NCBI GenBank assembly: GCA_017695055.1
Contig: JADILY010000037.1
Location: forward strand, 1-15,249
Length of the DNA stretch: 15,249 nucleotides
Reading direction: 5' to 3'
Source of the DNA: Merdivivens faecigallinarum
Lineage (GTDB): Bacteria > Bacteroidota > Bacteroidia > Bacteroidales > UBA932
The translations under genes and the position numbers were made by a program. Positions 13,928 through 15,249 of the stretch are shown here, one piece after another. Position 1 is the stretch's first letter, and the number at the start of each line of letters is the position of its first letter. The notes beneath the pieces are model-generated. The model saw only the letters and a program-made list of their open reading frames with translations. It was not told the DNA's origin and made no database searches.

Positions 13928-15249
13928 ATGAAACCATTCAGAAGTATCACCGGGATTTTCAAGAGGCATGCCGCCCCCATGTCAATAAACCTTCTCGGGC
14001 TCGTCACAGCCCTGACGGCCTTTATCATAATAATGTCCCATGTGGAATTCGAAAGAAACTACGACCGCTCCTATCCTACTTCCGGAAGGATATTCAGGGT
14101 AGATTGCCCCGGCAATGAAGAAACCTTCAGGAGCATACTTCCGAATGCATTCGCCCGCGATGTAATCAATTCGTCCGCACACATAGAGGCCGGCACCATG
14201 CTGATGCCGTATTTGGGAGAGATACTTTTCTTCACAGGCAGCGGCAGCGATGGCAACGGCGGAGAGAGCAATGAAAAGACCGTAGGCTACAGGCTTTCCT
14301 GCGACCTTGTACAACCCGCCTTTACCGAAGTATTCGGAGTAAACATACTCGAAGGCGACAGCTCTTCCCTGACCGTACCGGGAAAGGCCATCATACCTGA
14401 AAGCATGGCCGAAATGCTTTTCCGGGGCGATGCGACAGGCAAGATACTCGAAACGGAGCCGAACTATTTTTTCCCGGACGGGAAAGTCACCATAGGGGCG
14501 GTGTACGAGGATTTTCCAGCCAACAGCAATCTGCGCAACAGCATCTACTTCGCCATTGACGAAAGGACGACACCTTACACATACGGAGCGGCCAATTTTA
14601 TCTGCTACCTCCTGCTCGATTCTCCCGGATCAGCCAAGAGCGTTGAAGACGAATTCAATTCCACGTTCGATTTCAATCAGAGTTGGATGAGCCCGATAGA
14701 ACTCATACCGATGGAAGACATCTATTTCATGGGACAGGGCGGCGACGGCACAGTGTTTTACAGCGGGAACCGCAACACCACCATACTCCTTACGGCCATA
14801 GCCGTACTCGTCCTTTTCTCCGGAGTACTGAATTTCGCCAATTTCTTCACATCCCTCGCCCCTGTGCGCATACGCGACATCAACACGCGCAAGGTGGCAG
14901 GTGCCTCAACCGCAAGCCTGAGGGCATCGCTGACATGCGAATCCCTGATAATCTCCATTGCCGCGTTGATAGTCTCGTTTTTCCTTGCCGGATGGCTGTC
15001 CGAAACATTTGCCGCGGACGGCCTGCTCAACGGAACATTTTCAATTGAAAGCACTGGAATCATCCTGACAGTTACGGCCATAACCATAGTGTCAGGAATT
15101 GTTGCCGGGCTCTACCCGAGCTGGTACGCCACTTCATATCCTCCCGCATTGGTGCTAAAAGGAGATTTCGGACTCTCACGCGGAGGACGCACCTTCCGCA
15201 ATATCATGAGCGGCATACAATACACGGTCGCTTTCGTCACATTGATATT
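13928..15249 (+). CDS. ABC transporter permease, FtsX/MacB family (3'-truncated by the window)
   Basis: An open frame of 440 codons runs from the ATG at 13928 off the window end. The N-terminus (SINLLGLVTALTAFIIIMSHVEFERNYDRSY) is the first membrane helix and following motif typical of Bacteroidota MacB-like permeases. A periplasmic MacB-type domain follows (about 45-280). The FtsX membrane domain then starts: helices near 282-305 (NTTILLTAIAVLVLFSGVLNF), 333-352 and 377-395. The coupling-type sequence RDINTRKVAGAS and the family signature GLYPSWYATSYPPALVLKGDF lie around these helices. Full-length members are about 780-800 residues with a second half of the same plan, so about half is present. 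Such permeases work with a separate ATPase in export of, or defence against, peptides and in lipoprotein or envelope transport; no ATPase gene is in view. Expression is probably governed by the palindromic promoter and structured leader upstream. Confidence 0.88.
   Translation, partial: MKPFRSITGIFKRHAAPMSINLLGLVTALTAFIIIMSHVEFERNYDRSYPTSGRIFRVDCPGNEETFRSILPNAFARDVINSSAHIEAGTMLMPYLGEILFFTGSGSDGNGGESNEKTVGYRLSCDLVQPAFTEVFGVNILEGDSSSLTVPGKAIIPESMAEMLFRGDATGKILETEPNYFFPDGKVTIGAVYEDFPANSNLRNSIYFAIDERTTPYTYGAANFICYLLLDSPGSAKSVEDEFNSTFDFNQSWMSPIELIPMEDIYFMGQGGDGTVFYSGNRNTTILLTAIAVLVLFSGVLNFANFFTSLAPVRIRDINTRKVAGASTASLRASLTCESLIISIAALIVSFFLAGWLSETFAADGLLNGTFSIESTGIILTVTAITIVSGIVAGLYPSWYATSYPPALVLKGDFGLSRGGRTFRNIMSGIQYTVAFVTLI

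Overview
The window looks like a chromosomal segment of a Bacteroidales bacterium, perhaps Rikenellaceae/Alistipes-like, though I cannot fix the genus. The grounds are Bacteroidota-type promoters (TTTG, about 20 bp, TAnnTTTG) in front of several genes, A-rich leaders without Shine-Dalgarno motifs, LxxC lipoproteins, and Bacteroidota-typical families: an amidase/golvesin/FN3 protein, a MacB/FtsX-type permease without an adjacent ATPase, and a REP-type transposase.

Layout. (1) 1-708: a NADAR-family gene, open at the left edge. (2) 709-1176: non-coding, with a 193-bp palindromic repeat, a short tandem duplication, a clear promoter and a GGAAC-repeat leader before an EamA-type transporter (1177-2106). 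(3) 2156-6371: a tight four-gene operon with its own promoter. It encodes a NapH/NapG-like iron-sulfur fusion with an internal twin-arginine motif, a twin-arginine aldo/keto reductase with two C-terminal [4Fe-4S] motifs, TatA and TatC. (4) 6368-7231, minus strand: an HUH/Y1 transposase of the REP-associated (RAYT) type whose stop codon overlaps the tatC stop. (5) 7495-8571, minus strand: a stand-alone dTDP-glucose 4,6-dehydratase with promoter and downstream terminator. (6) 8774-10278: two lipoprotein genes. (7) 10329-13376: a 1015-residue exported amidase-like protein. (8) 13377-13927: a second copy of the 193-bp repeat, a C10 tract, a promoter embedded in a palindrome, and a 119-nt structured leader with a 28-pair stem. 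(9) 13928-15249: the first 440 codons of an ABC-transporter permease, cut by the window end.

How the genes fit together. The clearest functional unit is the 2156-6371 operon. It encodes a minimal Tat translocon (TatA plus TatC, no TatB) together with its two probable cargoes. I infer a dedicated export and electron-transfer module: the membrane fusion would carry electrons to the outer face of the inner membrane, and the exported aldo/keto reductase would be the terminal enzyme or partner.

The two direct copies of the 193-bp palindromic element sit just downstream of genes at either end of a 12.6-kb interval. Each has a terminator-like central hairpin. The structured leader of the permease has mutually exclusive pairings and is the best candidate for an undescribed cis-regulatory RNA or a mobile palindrome.
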